In this document: positions 19,600-29,254 of the stretch, in pieces
Numbering within the stretch: the first letter of the stretch is position 1
Layout: each line of letters begins with the position of its first letter
The notes under the pieces: generated by a model
The model's input: only the letters and a program-made list of their open reading frames with translations
What the model was told of the DNA's origin: nothing
Databases searched by the model: none
Made by a program: the position numbers and the translations under genes
Assembly: GCF_019091085.1 (NCBI RefSeq)
Contig: NZ_JAGXJY010000006.1
Span: forward strand, 248,001 to 312,000
DNA length: 64,000 nucleotides
DNA from: Mesorhizobium sp. GbtcB19
GTDB lineage: Bacteria > Pseudomonadota > Alphaproteobacteria > Rhizobiales > Rhizobiaceae
Reading direction: 5' to 3'

Positions 19600-21044
19600 G
19601 GTTGCGGGCTGGCGTCCGGCGCCCTGGCGGGCGCGCTTTTGCCGGTCGGCGCGATCGTGCGCCCGGAGGCAAGGTAGGTTCCCGAAATCAGGAACACCAT
19701 CAGCGTCGCATCGAGGATATCGTGGCCGATGAGGATGCCGGCCATTCCGGCGATGAGATAGGTGATGACCGCGACAAGGATCATCGTTGCGCCGAACCGC
19801 TCGACCGGATCGGCACTGGCGCGCAATGTCCTCGCAGCGTTTCGGACGGCGACGACGAAGATCGACGCGAGCGCCAGCCCCCCGAGCAGGCCGGCCTCGA
19901 CAAGCGCCGTCAGGAAGCCGTTGTGGAAATGGCTGAAACCCTGGTTCAGGCCGAACTGATCCTGAAAGCCCTGCTTCATCAGCGCCCGGCTTGCGGAGAT
20001 GCCATGGCCGAAAATCGGCTTCTCGCGAAACGCGCTGGCGCCCATTTCCCACATCGCCACGCGCAGGCCGAGCGCCGTCGAATGGTCGCCCTTGGCGTTC
20101 AGCGCGTCCCAGTCGCTGACCAGGAAGTCGGTTCGATCGAGGATGACGCGCGAGCCGATGCCGCCGATCACCAGGGCGACGACGACGCCGATCACCGCAA
20201 AGCGCGCCACGCTGGCGTTGGTGAACCGGCGGCGATTGATGAGAAGGACGACGATGCCGGCTACCGGGACGGCCACCCAGATCATGCGCGACGCCGAATA
20301 GACGACCGCCAGGGCCCCGGCCATCGCCGCCAGGACCAGCAGCTTCCAGTGCTTCTCGATGCCCGACAGCGCGCCGGCCAGGCATAACATGACGGCAAGG
20401 CAGGTAACGGTTGCAAAAACGATCGCGTTTCCGGCGCCGCCCTCGGCCCTCGTGCCGAGCCAGTGGTATTGGATGACGGCGAGAGCCAGCGCGCCGAAGC
20501 AGGCCGCCGCGCTGGCCAGAATGGCGATGCGTGCCAGCGTGATCTTCTCGGTGATGCTCCAGGTCGAATAGGAGACGGGAAAAAGCAGCAGGGTGATCAG
20601 CGGCAGGAACAATCGCAGATCGGCGGCCAGCGTGCCGTTGACGATCGAAGCAAGCAGCATGGCCGCGCAATAGGCGTAGATCGCTGCCGTCAAGGCGAGC
20701 ATCGGCCGGTCGATGTTGAAGCGCCGCCGCTTCGTGGCGAGCAGCATCACGGACCACACGCCGCCGGCATTAAAGGTGATGCTGACCAGCGATCCGAGCA
20801 CCGGCGGCGAAAAAAAGCAGAGGATCGAGAAATAGAAATTGATCTGTGCGGGCGTGAGGTGGCGCCGGAGCGTTGTGGACGGGTTCAAATGCTTTGCTTC
20901 GCCATTTCCAGCTTGCGCCCGGGTCCGTGGAGTCAGCCGAAAGACCGTCTCGATGAACTCCGTTTGCCGCGCCTTGCCCGTTCCCCGAGCCCGTATAGCC
21001 GCTGGCGCCGTTCCGCGATAGAGCGGCCGGCAATGTTCCGGCAA
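19596..21044 (-). CDS. O-antigen ligase / polymerase-like membrane protein
   Basis: Up to 482 residues with about ten to twelve hydrophobic helices, inner membrane. The Wzy_C/WaaL-type periplasmic block is visible as KPIFGHGISASRALMKQGF and then FSHFHNGFLTALVEAGLLGGLALASIF near residues 350-410, including the conserved His of the ligase/polymerase family. It would either polymerise the repeat units or ligate polysaccharide to lipid A core; the two cannot be told apart by sequence. The N-terminus is uncertain: the frame opens at a TTG (21044), and the first about 50 residues are hydrophilic and unlike the family. A TTG near 20890 is another option. No Wzx flippase is in the window. Confidence 0.78.
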   Translation of the reverse strand: MPEHCRPLYRGTAPAAIRARGTGKARQTEFIETVFRLTPRTRAQAGNGEAKHLNPSTTLRRHLTPAQINFYFSILCFFSPPVLGSLVSITFNAGGVWSVMLLATKRRRFNIDRPMLALTAAIYAYCAAMLLASIVNGTLAADLRLFLPLITLLLFPVSYSTWSITEKITLARIAILASAAACFGALALAVIQYHWLGTRAEGGAGNAIVFATVTCLAVMLCLAGALSGIEKHWKLLVLAAMAGALAVVYSASRMIWVAVPVAGIVVLLINRRRFTNASVARFAVIGVVVALVIGGIGSRVILDRTDFLVSDWDALNAKGDHSTALGLRVAMWEMGASAFREKPIFGHGISASRALMKQGFQDQFGLNQGFSHFHNGFLTALVEAGLLGGLALASIFVVAVRNAARTLRASADPVERFGATMILVAVITYLIAGMAGILIGHDILDATLMVFLISGTYLASGRTIAPTGKSAPARAPDASPQP

Positions 21045-21352
21045 AAATCCTCGATCGGGGCGCAGACCGGGACGCCGGTGTCCCGAGACTATGTTTCAGG
21101 CCGCCGATATTCTCGCTTCCGTGTTTCGAGCGCCCTGGCAGGATTTTTCCGCTTTACCGGTCCTGCTTGGAAAATTCGTTCCCTAATCACCTTGCGCCGG
21201 GCGCGTCTTGCATTGTTATGGGCGGCGCCGATCTGTTAGAACGCCCGCACGAAACAGTTTGTCCAAAGTGAAATTTGCGCCCTTGCGGCCACAGAATTGC
21301 CCCGGCAATGCAAGATTTCCACTCGACGGCACGAGAGAACGCTCGACAGTCC
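21045..21352. other. 308-bp intergenic region between ligase-like gene and cysD
   Basis: Divergent promoter region for the polysaccharide genes on the minus strand and the sulfate-activation operon on the plus strand. I see no strong -35/-10 pair, repeat or hairpin. An in-frame ATG at 21308 could give a slightly longer CysD. Confidence 0.5.
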
Positions 21353-22258
21353 ATGAATATCGCGCTCACGCATCTGCAGCGGCTCGAGGCCGAATCCATC
21401 CATATCTTCCGTGAGGTCGCGGCCTCTTTCTCCAAGCCGGTGATGCTCTATTCGGTCGGCAAGGATTCCTCCGTGCTGATGCATCTGGCGATGAAGGCCT
21501 TCTACCCGGCCAAACCGCCTTTCCCGTTCCTGCACGTCGACACCACCTGGAAGTTCCGCGAGATGATCGCCTTTCGCGATCAGATGGCGCAGAAGCTCGG
21601 CTTCGACCTGCTCGTCCATGTCAACGAGGACGGCGTTCGCGACGGCATCAATCCCTTCGATCACGGCTCCAACACCCACACCCACGTGATGAAGACCGTG
21701 GCGCTGCGCCAGGCGCTCGACAAATACGGCTTCGACGCCGCCTTCGGCGGCGCCCGCCGCGACGAGGAGAAGTCGCGCGCCAAGGAGCGCATCTTCTCCT
21801 TCCGCAACGCGCAGCATTCCTGGGACCCCAAGAACCAGCGGCCGGAAATGTGGAAGATCTTCAACACCCGCATCGCGCCGGGCGAGTCGATCCGCGTCTT
21901 CCCGCTGTCGAACTGGACCGAGCTCGACATCTGGCAGTACATCCTGCAGGAGAACATCCCGATCGTGCCGCTCTATTTCGCCAAGGAGCGGCCGGTGGTC
22001 GAGCGCGACGGCATGCTGATCATGAAGGATGACGATCGCATGCAGCTGCGTCCCGGCGAGACGATCGAGAACCGCCTGGTGCGCTTCCGCACGCTCGGCT
22101 GCTATCCGCTGACCGGCGCCATCGAATCGGACGCCGATTCACTCGAAGCCATCGTCGGCGAGATGCTGACCGCCCGCACTTCCGAGCGCCAGGGCCGCCT
22201 CATCGACCGCGACGAGGCCGGCTCGATGGAAAAGAAGAAGCGCGAGGGTTATTTCTGA
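21353..22258 (+). CDS. cysD: Sulfate adenylyltransferase subunit 2
   Basis: 301 residues, the same length as the E. coli enzyme when started at ATG 21353 ([18 protein letters not shown]). With CysN it makes adenosine 5'-phosphosulfate from ATP and sulfate. PAPS-reductase-like fold: [16 protein letters not shown] near residue 28 is the PP-motif that binds ATP, followed by [15 protein letters not shown] near 57, [21 protein letters not shown] near 140 and [15 protein letters not shown] near 182. The cysNC gene begins 2 bp after the stop. In rhizobia the same fold is found in NodP, but no nod genes or nod box are nearby, so a housekeeping role is more likely. Confidence 0.95.
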   Translation: MNIALTHLQRLEAESIHIFREVAASFSKPVMLYSVGKDSSVLMHLAMKAFYPAKPPFPFLHVDTTWKFREMIAFRDQMAQKLGFDLLVHVNEDGVRDGINPFDHGSNTHTHVMKTVALRQALDKYGFDAAFGGARRDEEKSRAKERIFSFRNAQHSWDPKNQRPEMWKIFNTRIAPGESIRVFPLSNWTELDIWQYILQENIPIVPLYFAKERPVVERDGMLIMKDDDRMQLRPGETIENRLVRFRTLGCYPLTGAIESDADSLEAIVGEMLTARTSERQGRLIDRDEAGSMEKKKREGYF

Positions 22259-22260
22259 TC

Positions 22261-24198
22261 ATGCGCCACATCATGGCAAAGAGCCTCGCCCCGACCGATT
22301 CGATCCGCGACTACATGGCCGCGCAGGAGAAGAAATCGCTGCTGCGCTTCCTCACCTGCGGCTCGGTCGACGACGGCAAGTCGACGCTGATCGGCCGTCT
22401 GCTCTCCGACACCAAGCAGATTTTCGAGGACCAGCTCGCGGCGCTGGAAAAAGACTCGCGCAAGCACGGCACCACCGGTGACGACATCGACTTCGCGCTT
22501 CTGGTCGACGGACTGGAGGCCGAGCGCGAGCAGGGCATCACCATCGATGTCGCTTACCGCTTCTTCGCCACGCCGAAGCGCAAGTTCATCGTCGCCGACA
22601 CGCCCGGCCACGAGCAGTACACGCGCAACATGGCGACCGGCGCTTCGACCGCGGATCTCGCCATCGTGCTGATCGACGCGCGCCAGGGCGTGTTGCGCCA
22701 GACCCGGCGCCACTCGATCATCGCCTCGCTGCTCGGCATCCGTCACGTCGTGCTCGCTGTCAACAAGATCGACCTTGTCGGCTTCGACAGGGAAGTGTTC
22801 GACCGGATCGTCGCCGACTACACCGAATTCGCGCAAAGCCTAGGCTTCGTCAGTGTTGCGCCGATCCCGATGTCGGCGCGTTTCGGCGACAACGTCACCA
22901 GCCGCTCGGAGCGCACGCCGTGGTATTCCGGGCCGTCGCTGATCGAGCATCTCGAGACCGTGTCGGTCGATGAGGCGGCGGTCGAACTGCCGTTCCGCTT
23001 CCCGGTGCAATATGTGAACCGGCCGAACCTCGACTTCCGCGGCTTCGCCGGCACCATCGCCTCCGGCACGGTGGCACAGGGCGACGAGGTCGTCGTCGCG
23101 AAATCCGGCAAGGCGTCCCGCGTCAAGCGCATCGTCGCGCATGGCGGCGACCTCAAGCAAGCCGTTGCGGGCCAGGCCATCACGCTTGTCCTCGACGACG
23201 AAGTCGAGGTCTCGCGCGGCAATCTGCTGGTCTCGCCGGCAGCGCGCCCGCAGGTTGCCGACCAGTTCGCCGCCAACATCGTCTGGTTCGACGAGCAGGC
23301 GCTGCTGCCCGGCCGCTCCTACATATTGCGCACCGAGACCGACCAGGTCAGCGCCACCGTCACCGAGCTGAAATACCGGGTCAACGTCAACGATTTCGCG
23401 CATGAGGCGGCGAAGTCGCTCGACATCAACGAGGTCGGCGTCTGCAACCTCTCGACCAGGGCACCGATCGCTTTCGATCCCTTCGCCGAGAACCGTACGA
23501 CCGGCGCCTTCATCCTGATCGACCGCATCACCAACGCCACGGTCGGCGCCGGCATGATCCTGCATTCGCTGCGCCGCGCCGAAAACATCCACTGGCAGTC
23601 GCTCGATGTCGGCAAGCGCGGCCGCTCCGACCTTAAGAACCAGCGTCCGGCGGTGTTCTGGTTCACCGGGCTGTCCGGCTCCGGCAAGTCGACCATCGCC
23701 AATTTGTTCGAGAAGAAGCTGTTCGCGTCCGGCCGCCACACCTATATCCTCGATGGCGACAATGTCCGCCACGGCCTGAACCGCGATCTCGGCTTCACCG
23801 ACGCTGACCGCGTGGAAAACATCCGCCGCGTCGCCGAGGTGGCCAAACTGATGGCCGATGCCGGCCTGATCGTCATCGTTTCCTTCATCTCGCCCTTCGC
23901 CGCCGAACGACGCGTGGCGCGCGAGCTGATGGCCGAGGGCGAGTTCGTCGAGGTGTTCGTCGACACGCCGTTCGAGGAATGCGCAAGGCGCGATCCGAAG
24001 GGACTTTACGCGCGCGCCCTGAGCGGCGAGATCAAGAACTTCACCGGCGTCGATTCTCCTTATGAGGCGCCGGAGCATCCCGAAATCCACCTCGAGACGC
24101 TCGGCCGGAGTCCGCAGGAGATGGCGGAAGCCCTCGAACACTGGCTGACCGAGCGCGACATTGCCGAAGAGCAGTATGACAATGGCGGCGGTATCTGA
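22261..24198 (+). CDS. cysNC: Bifunctional sulfate adenylyltransferase subunit 1 / APS kinase
   Basis: 645 residues. The N-terminal EF-Tu-like GTPase (residues about 25-445) has P-loop GSVDDGKST near 34, DTPGHEQY near 114 and NKIDLVGF near 169, followed by beta-barrel domains. It powers APS synthesis by CysD. The C-terminal APS kinase (about 460-640) has a second P-loop GLSGSGKST near 470, the [15 protein letters not shown] loop near 499 and [15 protein letters not shown] near 540, and converts APS to PAPS. This fused form (also known as NodQ) is typical of rhizobia. ATG 22261 has no strong Shine-Dalgarno, but the gene lies 2 bp from the cysD stop, which suggests coupling. The 3' end overlaps cysQ by 23 bp. 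Confidence 0.95.
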   Translation: MRHIMAKSLAPTDSIRDYMAAQEKKSLLRFLTCGSVDDGKSTLIGRLLSDTKQIFEDQLAALEKDSRKHGTTGDDIDFALLVDGLEAEREQGITIDVAYRFFATPKRKFIVADTPGHEQYTRNMATGASTADLAIVLIDARQGVLRQTRRHSIIASLLGIRHVVLAVNKIDLVGFDREVFDRIVADYTEFAQSLGFVSVAPIPMSARFGDNVTSRSERTPWYSGPSLIEHLETVSVDEAAVELPFRFPVQYVNRPNLDFRGFAGTIASGTVAQGDEVVVAKSGKASRVKRIVAHGGDLKQAVAGQAITLVLDDEVEVSRGNLLVSPAARPQVADQFAANIVWFDEQALLPGRSYILRTETDQVSATVTELKYRVNVNDFAHEAAKSLDINEVGVCNLSTRAPIAFDPFAENRTTGAFILIDRITNATVGAGMILHSLRRAENIHWQSLDVGKRGRSDLKNQRPAVFWFTGLSGSGKSTIANLFEKKLFASGRHTYILDGDNVRHGLNRDLGFTDADRVENIRRVAEVAKLMADAGLIVIVSFISPFAAERRVARELMAEGEFVEVFVDTPFEECARRDPKGLYARALSGEIKNFTGVDSPYEAPEHPEIHLETLGRSPQEMAEALEHWLTERDIAEEQYDNGGGI

Positions 24199-24988
24199 CG
24201 ACGACGCGATGCTGGGCGTCTTCGAGCGCCTGGCGCTCGAGGCCGGGCGCGAGGTGATGCGCGTCTTCCACGAAGGCTGTGCCGTCGACAGCAAGGCCGA
24301 CTCCTCGCCGGTGACGGAAGCCGACCGCGAAAGCGAGAAGATCATCCTCGCCGGCCTGCGCGCCGCCTATCCGGATATCCCTTGCGTGGCCGAGGAGGAG
24401 GTGGCGGCGGGCATTGCGACGCCCGACCTTGAAGGCGCGTTCTTCCTGGTCGATCCGCTCGACGGCACCAAGGAATTCGTCAACCGCCGCACCGACTTCA
24501 CCGTCAACATCGCGCTGGTCCGTCATGGCGTGCCGGAAGTCGGCGTCGTCTTCGCGCCTTGCACGGGGCGCTTCTTCAGCGGACGGCCGGGCCAGGCCGA
24601 GGCGCTGGATATCGACAGCGATTATCGGATTGCCGCTCGCCGGCCGATCGCGGTGCGGGAAGCGGGCATGCCGCTTGCCGTCGTCGCCAGCCGCTCGCAC
24701 AACACGCCGGAAACCGACGCCTTCATCCGCGATCTCGGCGCAGCCGAGATCGTCTCGGTCGGCTCGTCGCTGAAATTCTGCCTGCTCGCTGCCGCCGAGG
24801 CGGATGTCTATCCGCGCTTCGGCCGCACCATGGAATGGGACACGGCGGCAGGGGACGCGGTGCTGCGCGCCGCCGGCGGCATGACCCGCACGCTGGACGG
24901 CGAGCCGCTTTCCTACGGCAAGCGCAACCAGGCGAGCGACAGCGATTTCGCCAACCCGCATTTCATCGCGATGGGGAAGAGCGCGTAG
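24176..24988 (+). CDS. cysQ: 3'(2'),5'-bisphosphate nucleotidase
   Basis: 270 residues of the inositol monophosphatase fold. It hydrolyses PAP, the by-product of PAPS use, to AMP, so it belongs with the two genes before it. The metal sites are visible: VTEADRESE near residue 45, AEEEV near 70, and [16 protein letters not shown] near 90 (DPxDGT), with [11 protein letters not shown] near 217. ATG 24176 has GAAGAG six bases upstream and overlaps cysNC; the upstream ATG at 24161 lacks that signal. The gene ends just before a large inverted repeat that separates it from the convergent aminotransferase. Confidence 0.92.
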   Translation: MTMAAVSDDDAMLGVFERLALEAGREVMRVFHEGCAVDSKADSSPVTEADRESEKIILAGLRAAYPDIPCVAEEEVAAGIATPDLEGAFFLVDPLDGTKEFVNRRTDFTVNIALVRHGVPEVGVVFAPCTGRFFSGRPGQAEALDIDSDYRIAARRPIAVREAGMPLAVVASRSHNTPETDAFIRDLGAAEIVSVGSSLKFCLLAAAEADVYPRFGRTMEWDTAAGDAVLRAAGGMTRTLDGEPLSYGKRNQASDSDFANPHFIAMGKSA

Positions 24989-25022
24989 TCGCAGCGTCGC
25001 CAAATGTAAACGCTGGCGCGAG

Positions 25023-25181
25023 GCCCCCCTCTCTGTCCTGCCGGACATCTCCCCCTCAAGGGGGGAGATTGGCAGCTTCAGCGCCCAGCTCATTCTTTCA
25101 ACGTTGAAGGTTGGCGAAAGCCCGCGTGACATCTGATCTCCCCCCTTGAGGGGAGATGCCCGGCAGGGCAGAGAGGGGGGC
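25023..25181. repeat. Large inverted repeat with 46-bp arms between convergent genes
   Basis: Left arm 25023-25069 and right arm 25136-25181 are nearly perfect reverse complements. Each reads GCCCCCCTCTCTG, then CCTGCCGG, CATCTCCCC and CTCAAGGGGGGAGAT. Each arm also folds on itself through CTCCCC-CTCAAG-GGGGAG. The spacer is 66 bp. It fills the space between cysQ and the aminotransferase gene. The CCTGCCGGACATCTCCCC core is typical of abundant Mesorhizobium intergenic repeats. Confidence 0.8.
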
Positions 25182-25195
25182 TTCGCGCGGACCTT

Positions 25196-26338
25196 TCAGG
25201 CCGCCGCGACATGCGCCGAGTTAGACCCGATATAATTGCGGATCGTCTCGATGATGCGGTCCTGGTCGGCTTCGCTGAGATAGGCGTGCATCGGCAGGCA
25301 AAGGATCTGCTTCGGAAGCGCTTCCGACACGGCAAGCCCCGTCGGCGTGCGCGGATAGTCCTTGTAGGCGACCTGTTCGTGCAGCGGCTTCACATAGTAG
25401 ATCACCGACGGAATGCCCTTTTCGCCGAGATGGGCCTTGAGCCCGTCGCGCTTCGGCGTCTCGATGGCGTATTGCGCCCAGGCCGAGCGGCCATGGCCCA
25501 AATTGCGTGACGCCTTGACGATGTCGCCGAGGCCCTTGGCATAGCGGTCGGCGACGACCTGGCGCGCCACCATCTCGTCCTCGAGGATGGCGAGCTTCTC
25601 GATCAGGATCGCCGCCTGCAGCGTGTCGAGGCGCGAATTGATGCCGACGCGGACATTGTCGTACTGCGTCTCGCCCTTGCCGTGGAAGGCGAAGGAGCGG
25701 AGCTTGTCGGCCAGCGCGCCGTCATTGGTGAACATCGCGCCGCCGTCGCCGTAGCAGCCGAGCGGCTTGGCGGGGTAGAAGCTGGTCGAGCCGACATGGC
25801 CGAAGGCGCCGCACATTGTGCCGTCGGCCGAACCGCCCATCGACTGCGCGGCGTCCTCGATCACCAAAAGGTTCTCACGCTTGGCGATCGCCATGATCGC
25901 GTCGTAGTCGGCCGAAAGCCCGAACAGGTCGACCGGGATGATCGCCTTCGGCTTGAGGCGGCCTTCCTTCTTGATCATCTCGATCGCCGCCTCGAGGCTG
26001 GCGATGTCGATGTTGTAGCTGTCGCGGTCGACATCGACGAAGACCGGCTCTGCCTTGGCCAGCGCCACCACCTCAGCCGTCGCGGCGAAGGTGAAGCTCG
26101 GCACGAACACCGCGTCGCCCGGGCCGATGCCGGCGGCAAACAACGGCAAAAGCAGCGCATCGGTGCCGTTGGCGCAGGCGACCACATGCTTGACGCCGAT
26201 ATAGGCCGCGAGCTTGTTCTCGAATTCGGTGACCTGGGGTCCCAGGATATAGCGGCCTTCCTCGACGACGGTGTCGATGGCGGTCTTCAACCGGTCGCGG
26301 ATACGTTCGCGCTGCGCGCCAAGATCGATGAACTGCAT
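25196..26338 (-). CDS. DegT/DnrJ/EryC1/StrS family sugar aminotransferase
   Basis: 380 residues, a PLP enzyme that aminates a keto-sugar nucleotide. Family marks: FIDLGAQRERIRDRL at the N-terminus, YILGPQVTEFE near 31, ANGTDALLLPLFAAGI near 55, the PLP Asp in VIEDAAQSMGG near 162, and the Schiff-base Lys191 in SFYPAKPLGCYGDGGA. The C-terminus has YVKPLHEQVAY and QILCLPMHAYLSEADQ. The sequence resembles WbpE/WlbC enzymes that make 3-amino sugars. It sits alone on the minus strand. It probably feeds an aminosugar to the cluster upstream, but separation by the cys operon leaves that open. Confidence 0.88.
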   Translation of the reverse strand: MQFIDLGAQRERIRDRLKTAIDTVVEEGRYILGPQVTEFENKLAAYIGVKHVVACANGTDALLLPLFAAGIGPGDAVFVPSFTFAATAEVVALAKAEPVFVDVDRDSYNIDIASLEAAIEMIKKEGRLKPKAIIPVDLFGLSADYDAIMAIAKRENLLVIEDAAQSMGGSADGTMCGAFGHVGSTSFYPAKPLGCYGDGGAMFTNDGALADKLRSFAFHGKGETQYDNVRVGINSRLDTLQAAILIEKLAILEDEMVARQVVADRYAKGLGDIVKASRNLGHGRSAWAQYAIETPKRDGLKAHLGEKGIPSVIYYVKPLHEQVAYKDYPRTPTGLAVSEALPKQILCLPMHAYLSEADQDRIIETIRNYIGSNSAHVAAA

Positions 26339-26591
26339 GTCGGCCTCAAAAACTGCCTGTAAAACCGGCCCGCTGGTAACAGACTTGAACCGGCTGAGAA
26401 AGCCGGTGGCGGCCAGGGCAAATTGCCTATGTGTCGCGGCCCGTTACCGATTTTGCCGGCGCAGTGCCTGAAAAAGCCGGAAATCGGCGCTTTGCGAGGC
26501 GATTGCGGCCTCAGTTATCGAACCGTTCCGTCCTCGGGAAACATAAAGTGATCGGCCGGGGAGCGGTGGTTTCACGCCGACCGATGCCGGA

Positions 26592-27515
26592 TCAGGCGAT
26601 CTCGTGCCGCCAGGGCGGGTTGGCGCCCGCCCGCGAAACCGTCACCGCGGCCGCCTTGGCGCCGAGCTCCAGCGCCTTGCGGATCGCGTCTTCCGGCAGA
26701 CCGCCGATCGCCGCCTTGGTAAGCAGGCCCTGCTCGTGCAGCGAGGCGAGGATGCCGGCATTGAACGTGTCGCCGGCGCCGACCGTGTCGACCACCTTCA
26801 CCTTCTGCGGCATGACCATGACCTTGTGCGCCTTGCTGTAGCCGACAGCGCCCTCGCTGCCATGCGTGACGACGATCAGCTTCGGCCCGCGGTCCAGCCA
26901 GTTGCGCACGACATCCTCATGCGAGCCGGCCTCGTCGAACCATTTGAGGTCCTCGTCCGAGAGTTTCACGATATCGGCCATCGCCATCATCTCGCGGATG
27001 CGCCTGAGATGCTTGGCCTTGTCCGGAATGAAGTTCGGCCGGATGTTGGGATCGAGCATCATCACACGGGCTTCGTGCTCGCGCCGCATGAACTCCTCAT
27101 AGGCCGATCCCGCCGGCTCGGAGATCAGGCTGATGGCGCCGAACAGCATCGCCTCGATCTCCGAGCCGAGCTTCGGCAGGTCCTCGATGGTCAGCATGCG
27201 CCCGGCGGTGTTCTCGTCGTAGAAAGTGTAGGTCGCCTGGCCGTTGGTGAGCCGCACAAAGGCAAGCGTGGTGGGGCGAGGCGAGGTATGCGCATAGGTG
27301 GAGCTCACCTTGCTGGCGCCGAGCGCGTCGCGGAACTGGCCGCCGAAAAGATCCGAGGAAAGGCCCGAGAAGAAGCCCGCCGGCGCGCCGAGACGTCCGA
27401 GCGCGATCGCCGAGTTGAACACCGCGCCGCCGACATAGGGCGCGAAGGCCGCTTCGCCTTCGGTGGTGGTGCGCGGCAGCATGTCGATCAGGGCTTCGCC
27501 ACAGCAAAGGATCAT
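26592..27515 (-). CDS. PfkB-family carbohydrate kinase (fructokinase candidate)
   Basis: 307 residues, ribokinase superfamily. MILCCGEALIDMLP opens the family fold, GGAVFNSAIALGRLG near 29 is the first PfkB signature, and VDTVGAGDTFNAGIL near residue 253 is the second, with the catalytic Asp in GAGDTF. The context (ROK repressor, RbsD-like protein, fructose transporter) suggests it phosphorylates imported fructose. ATG 27515 overlaps the end of the RbsD/FucU gene by 4 bp (ATGA), so it is translationally coupled. An upstream frame to 27680 exists but lies within the RbsD/FucU gene and is rejected. Confidence 0.87.
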   Translation of the reverse strand: MILCCGEALIDMLPRTTTEGEAAFAPYVGGAVFNSAIALGRLGAPAGFFSGLSSDLFGGQFRDALGASKVSSTYAHTSPRPTTLAFVRLTNGQATYTFYDENTAGRMLTIEDLPKLGSEIEAMLFGAISLISEPAGSAYEEFMRREHEARVMMLDPNIRPNFIPDKAKHLRRIREMMAMADIVKLSDEDLKWFDEAGSHEDVVRNWLDRGPKLIVVTHGSEGAVGYSKAHKVMVMPQKVKVVDTVGAGDTFNAGILASLHEQGLLTKAAIGGLPEDAIRKALELGAKAAAVTVSRAGANPPWRHEIA

Positions 27516-27958
27516 GTCGTCTTGGTCTCCGGCGGATGGATCACGCCCTTGCGGATGATGATGTTGGCAAAGAGCCGGGGTTCGCTGGTCGCCACGATGG
27601 CGTGCGCGGCCTTGACGCGTGCATAGAAGTCGGGCCCGGCCAGCGCAACCACCTTGTGGCCCGGCGCGCGTTTGGCGCAAACCGCTTCCATTTCGTGGTG
27701 CACCGGATCGGCCAGCGTCGGGTCGCCCTGCACCGAGGCGCGGAACAGCGCCTCCGGCACCGCCTCATCCACCGGCAGCACGCTGAGCACGGCGTCGAGC
27801 ACGGCAATTACATGGTGGCCGTCGGCGCGGATCAGCCGCCGCGCCTGTTCCTCTGCCGGGTAATTGCCGTCGACGATCGCGATCTCGTCGCCATGGCCCA
27901 TGGCCCTGAGCGTCGCCAGGAACTGCGGTCCGAGCAGCGAAGGGATGCCGATCAGCAT
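27512..27958 (-). CDS. RbsD/FucU-family sugar mutarotase
   Basis: 148 residues, the usual size. RbsD/FucU proteins interconvert sugar anomers so that the right ring form reaches the kinase. Family features: PSLLGPQFLATLRAMGHGDEIAIVDGNYPA near residue 6-36 with the catalytic His in MGHGD, LLPVDE-type segment (VLSVLPVDEAVPEA) near 60, and the C-terminal FANIIIRKGVI. Closer to FucU than to RbsD in length and termini. It overlaps the kinase downstream by 4 bp and starts 2 bp after the ROK regulator stop, so the three genes form one minus-strand operon. Confidence 0.88.
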   Translation of the reverse strand: MLIGIPSLLGPQFLATLRAMGHGDEIAIVDGNYPAEEQARRLIRADGHHVIAVLDAVLSVLPVDEAVPEALFRASVQGDPTLADPVHHEMEAVCAKRAPGHKVVALAGPDFYARVKAAHAIVATSEPRLFANIIIRKGVIHPPETKTT

Positions 27959-27960
27959 GG

Positions 27961-29184
27961 TCAGGCGCCCCCGGTCGCGTTCGGTCCGATCAGGAAGCGC
28001 TCGGAAAGCGGCAGGCTGGCGCCGCCGAGCGCGCGTGCATGGATGCCGACGGTTCCCTCGCGCACGAAGGGCAGCTTCAGGCCCTCGGCGTCGATCCCGG
28101 CAATGGCTTGCCGGATTGCCTCGACAAGCCGGCGCCGCACGTCGAGCGGCATCCAGCCGTCGATCACCGCCGCTTCGAAATCGATGACCGACGAGGCCGC
28201 GACGATGGCATAGGCGAGCGCGCGCGAGGCGCTGGCGATCCAGTCGTCGAGCTCAGCGCCGATCTCGCCCCATTCCTGCGGCGAGGTCCACAGGTAGGAG
28301 CCGTCGATGCCCTTGGCCGAAAGCGCCTTTTCCAGCATCGCGATCGAGGCGACGTCGATGAGCTGCGTCGGCCTGCCGTCAGGCCCCGGCACCGGCATCG
28401 AGCCGAGCGCGCCGGCATTGCCCTTCGGTCCGCTGTAGAGCCGGCCGTTGAGCACGATGCCGCCGCCGGCAAAGGCGCCGATGTAGAAATAGACGAAGTC
28501 GCGCGCCGCGCCCGCCTGGCCGAAGACGAGTTCGGCGCCGCAGGCCGAGGTTGCGTCGTTCTGCAGGTAGACCGGAAAGTCGCATTGGCCCTGGATATCG
28601 GCGCGGATGTCGCGATGGCGCCATTCGTCCATGATGTCGCGCGGCGCGCCGGCCGTGTCGGCCCAGTTCCACAGTTCGAACGGCATGGCGATGCCGAGCC
28701 CGGCAATGCGCTTGTCCTGCGCCGGCGTCAGTTCGCCACGCATGGTCTTGATGCCCTGGGTGACGAACTCGACCGTCTCGCGTGGGGCGGGATAACGGTA
28801 GGAGTGCTGCAGCATGGCGCGCACATTGCCGAGAAAGTCGATCAGCACGAGCTCGGCCGAGCGTCGGCCGATCTTGAGGCCGATGAAGAAAGCGCCTTCG
28901 GGATTGAGCGCCATCGGGATCGAAGGCTGGCCGATCTTGCCGCGCAGCGGCGCCTGGCGCACGAGCAGCTTGTCTTCCTCGAGCTCGCGCATGATCACCG
29001 ACACGGTCTGGGCCGACAGGCCGGTCATGCGCGCGATGTCGGATTTGGCCAGGCTGCCATGCTGGCGCACCAGGGACAGCACGAGCCGCTCATTGTGGTC
29101 GCGCATCCCGCTCTGGTTGGTGCCGCGATGCAGCCGGCTCTCCAAAGCCTCGGGCGAACCGTGCCTCGCAATGCCGGTCTCCAC
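27961..29184 (-). CDS. frcR: ROK-family transcriptional repressor of the fructose locus
   Basis: 407 residues from GTG 29184, preceded by GGGAGGAACAG; the frame extends to 29253 but that part runs into the operator. The N-terminal winged helix is at about residues 28-75 (HNERLVLSLVRQHGSLAKSDIARMTGLSAQTVSVIMREL), followed by a ROK sugar-kinase-like domain with IGLKIGRRSAELVLIDFLG near 100. The sugar-site block is FVYFYIGAFAGGGIVLNGRLY. The usual ROK zinc cysteines are not evident. It is divergent from frcBCA with a palindromic operator in between, the position expected for FrcR of Sinorhizobium. Confidence 0.87.
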   Translation of the reverse strand: METGIARHGSPEALESRLHRGTNQSGMRDHNERLVLSLVRQHGSLAKSDIARMTGLSAQTVSVIMRELEEDKLLVRQAPLRGKIGQPSIPMALNPEGAFFIGLKIGRRSAELVLIDFLGNVRAMLQHSYRYPAPRETVEFVTQGIKTMRGELTPAQDKRIAGLGIAMPFELWNWADTAGAPRDIMDEWRHRDIRADIQGQCDFPVYLQNDATSACGAELVFGQAGAARDFVYFYIGAFAGGGIVLNGRLYSGPKGNAGALGSMPVPGPDGRPTQLIDVASIAMLEKALSAKGIDGSYLWTSPQEWGEIGAELDDWIASASRALAYAIVAASSVIDFEAAVIDGWMPLDVRRRLVEAIRQAIAGIDAEGLKLPFVREGTVGIHARALGGASLPLSERFLIGPNATGGA

Positions 29185-29225
29185 CCTGTTCCTCCCGTCT
29201 GTTTCCCCGCGATGCTTTTCGTTCA

Positions 29226-29254
29226 GAATGAGTGAACAGCGCAAGGCTGTCAAT
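29226..29254 (-). promoter_or_regulatory. Putative frcR promoter
   Basis: On the minus strand TTGACA (29249-29254) is followed after 17 bp by CATTCT (29226-29231), a good -35/-10 pair. The -35 element lies inside the left arm of the operator palindrome, which suggests autoregulation. Confidence 0.45.

Noticed and set aside
21353..24198. cysD/cysNC as nodulation genes nodPQ
   Set aside because: No nod box and no nod or nif genes nearby; cysQ follows directly, as expected for sulfate assimilation.
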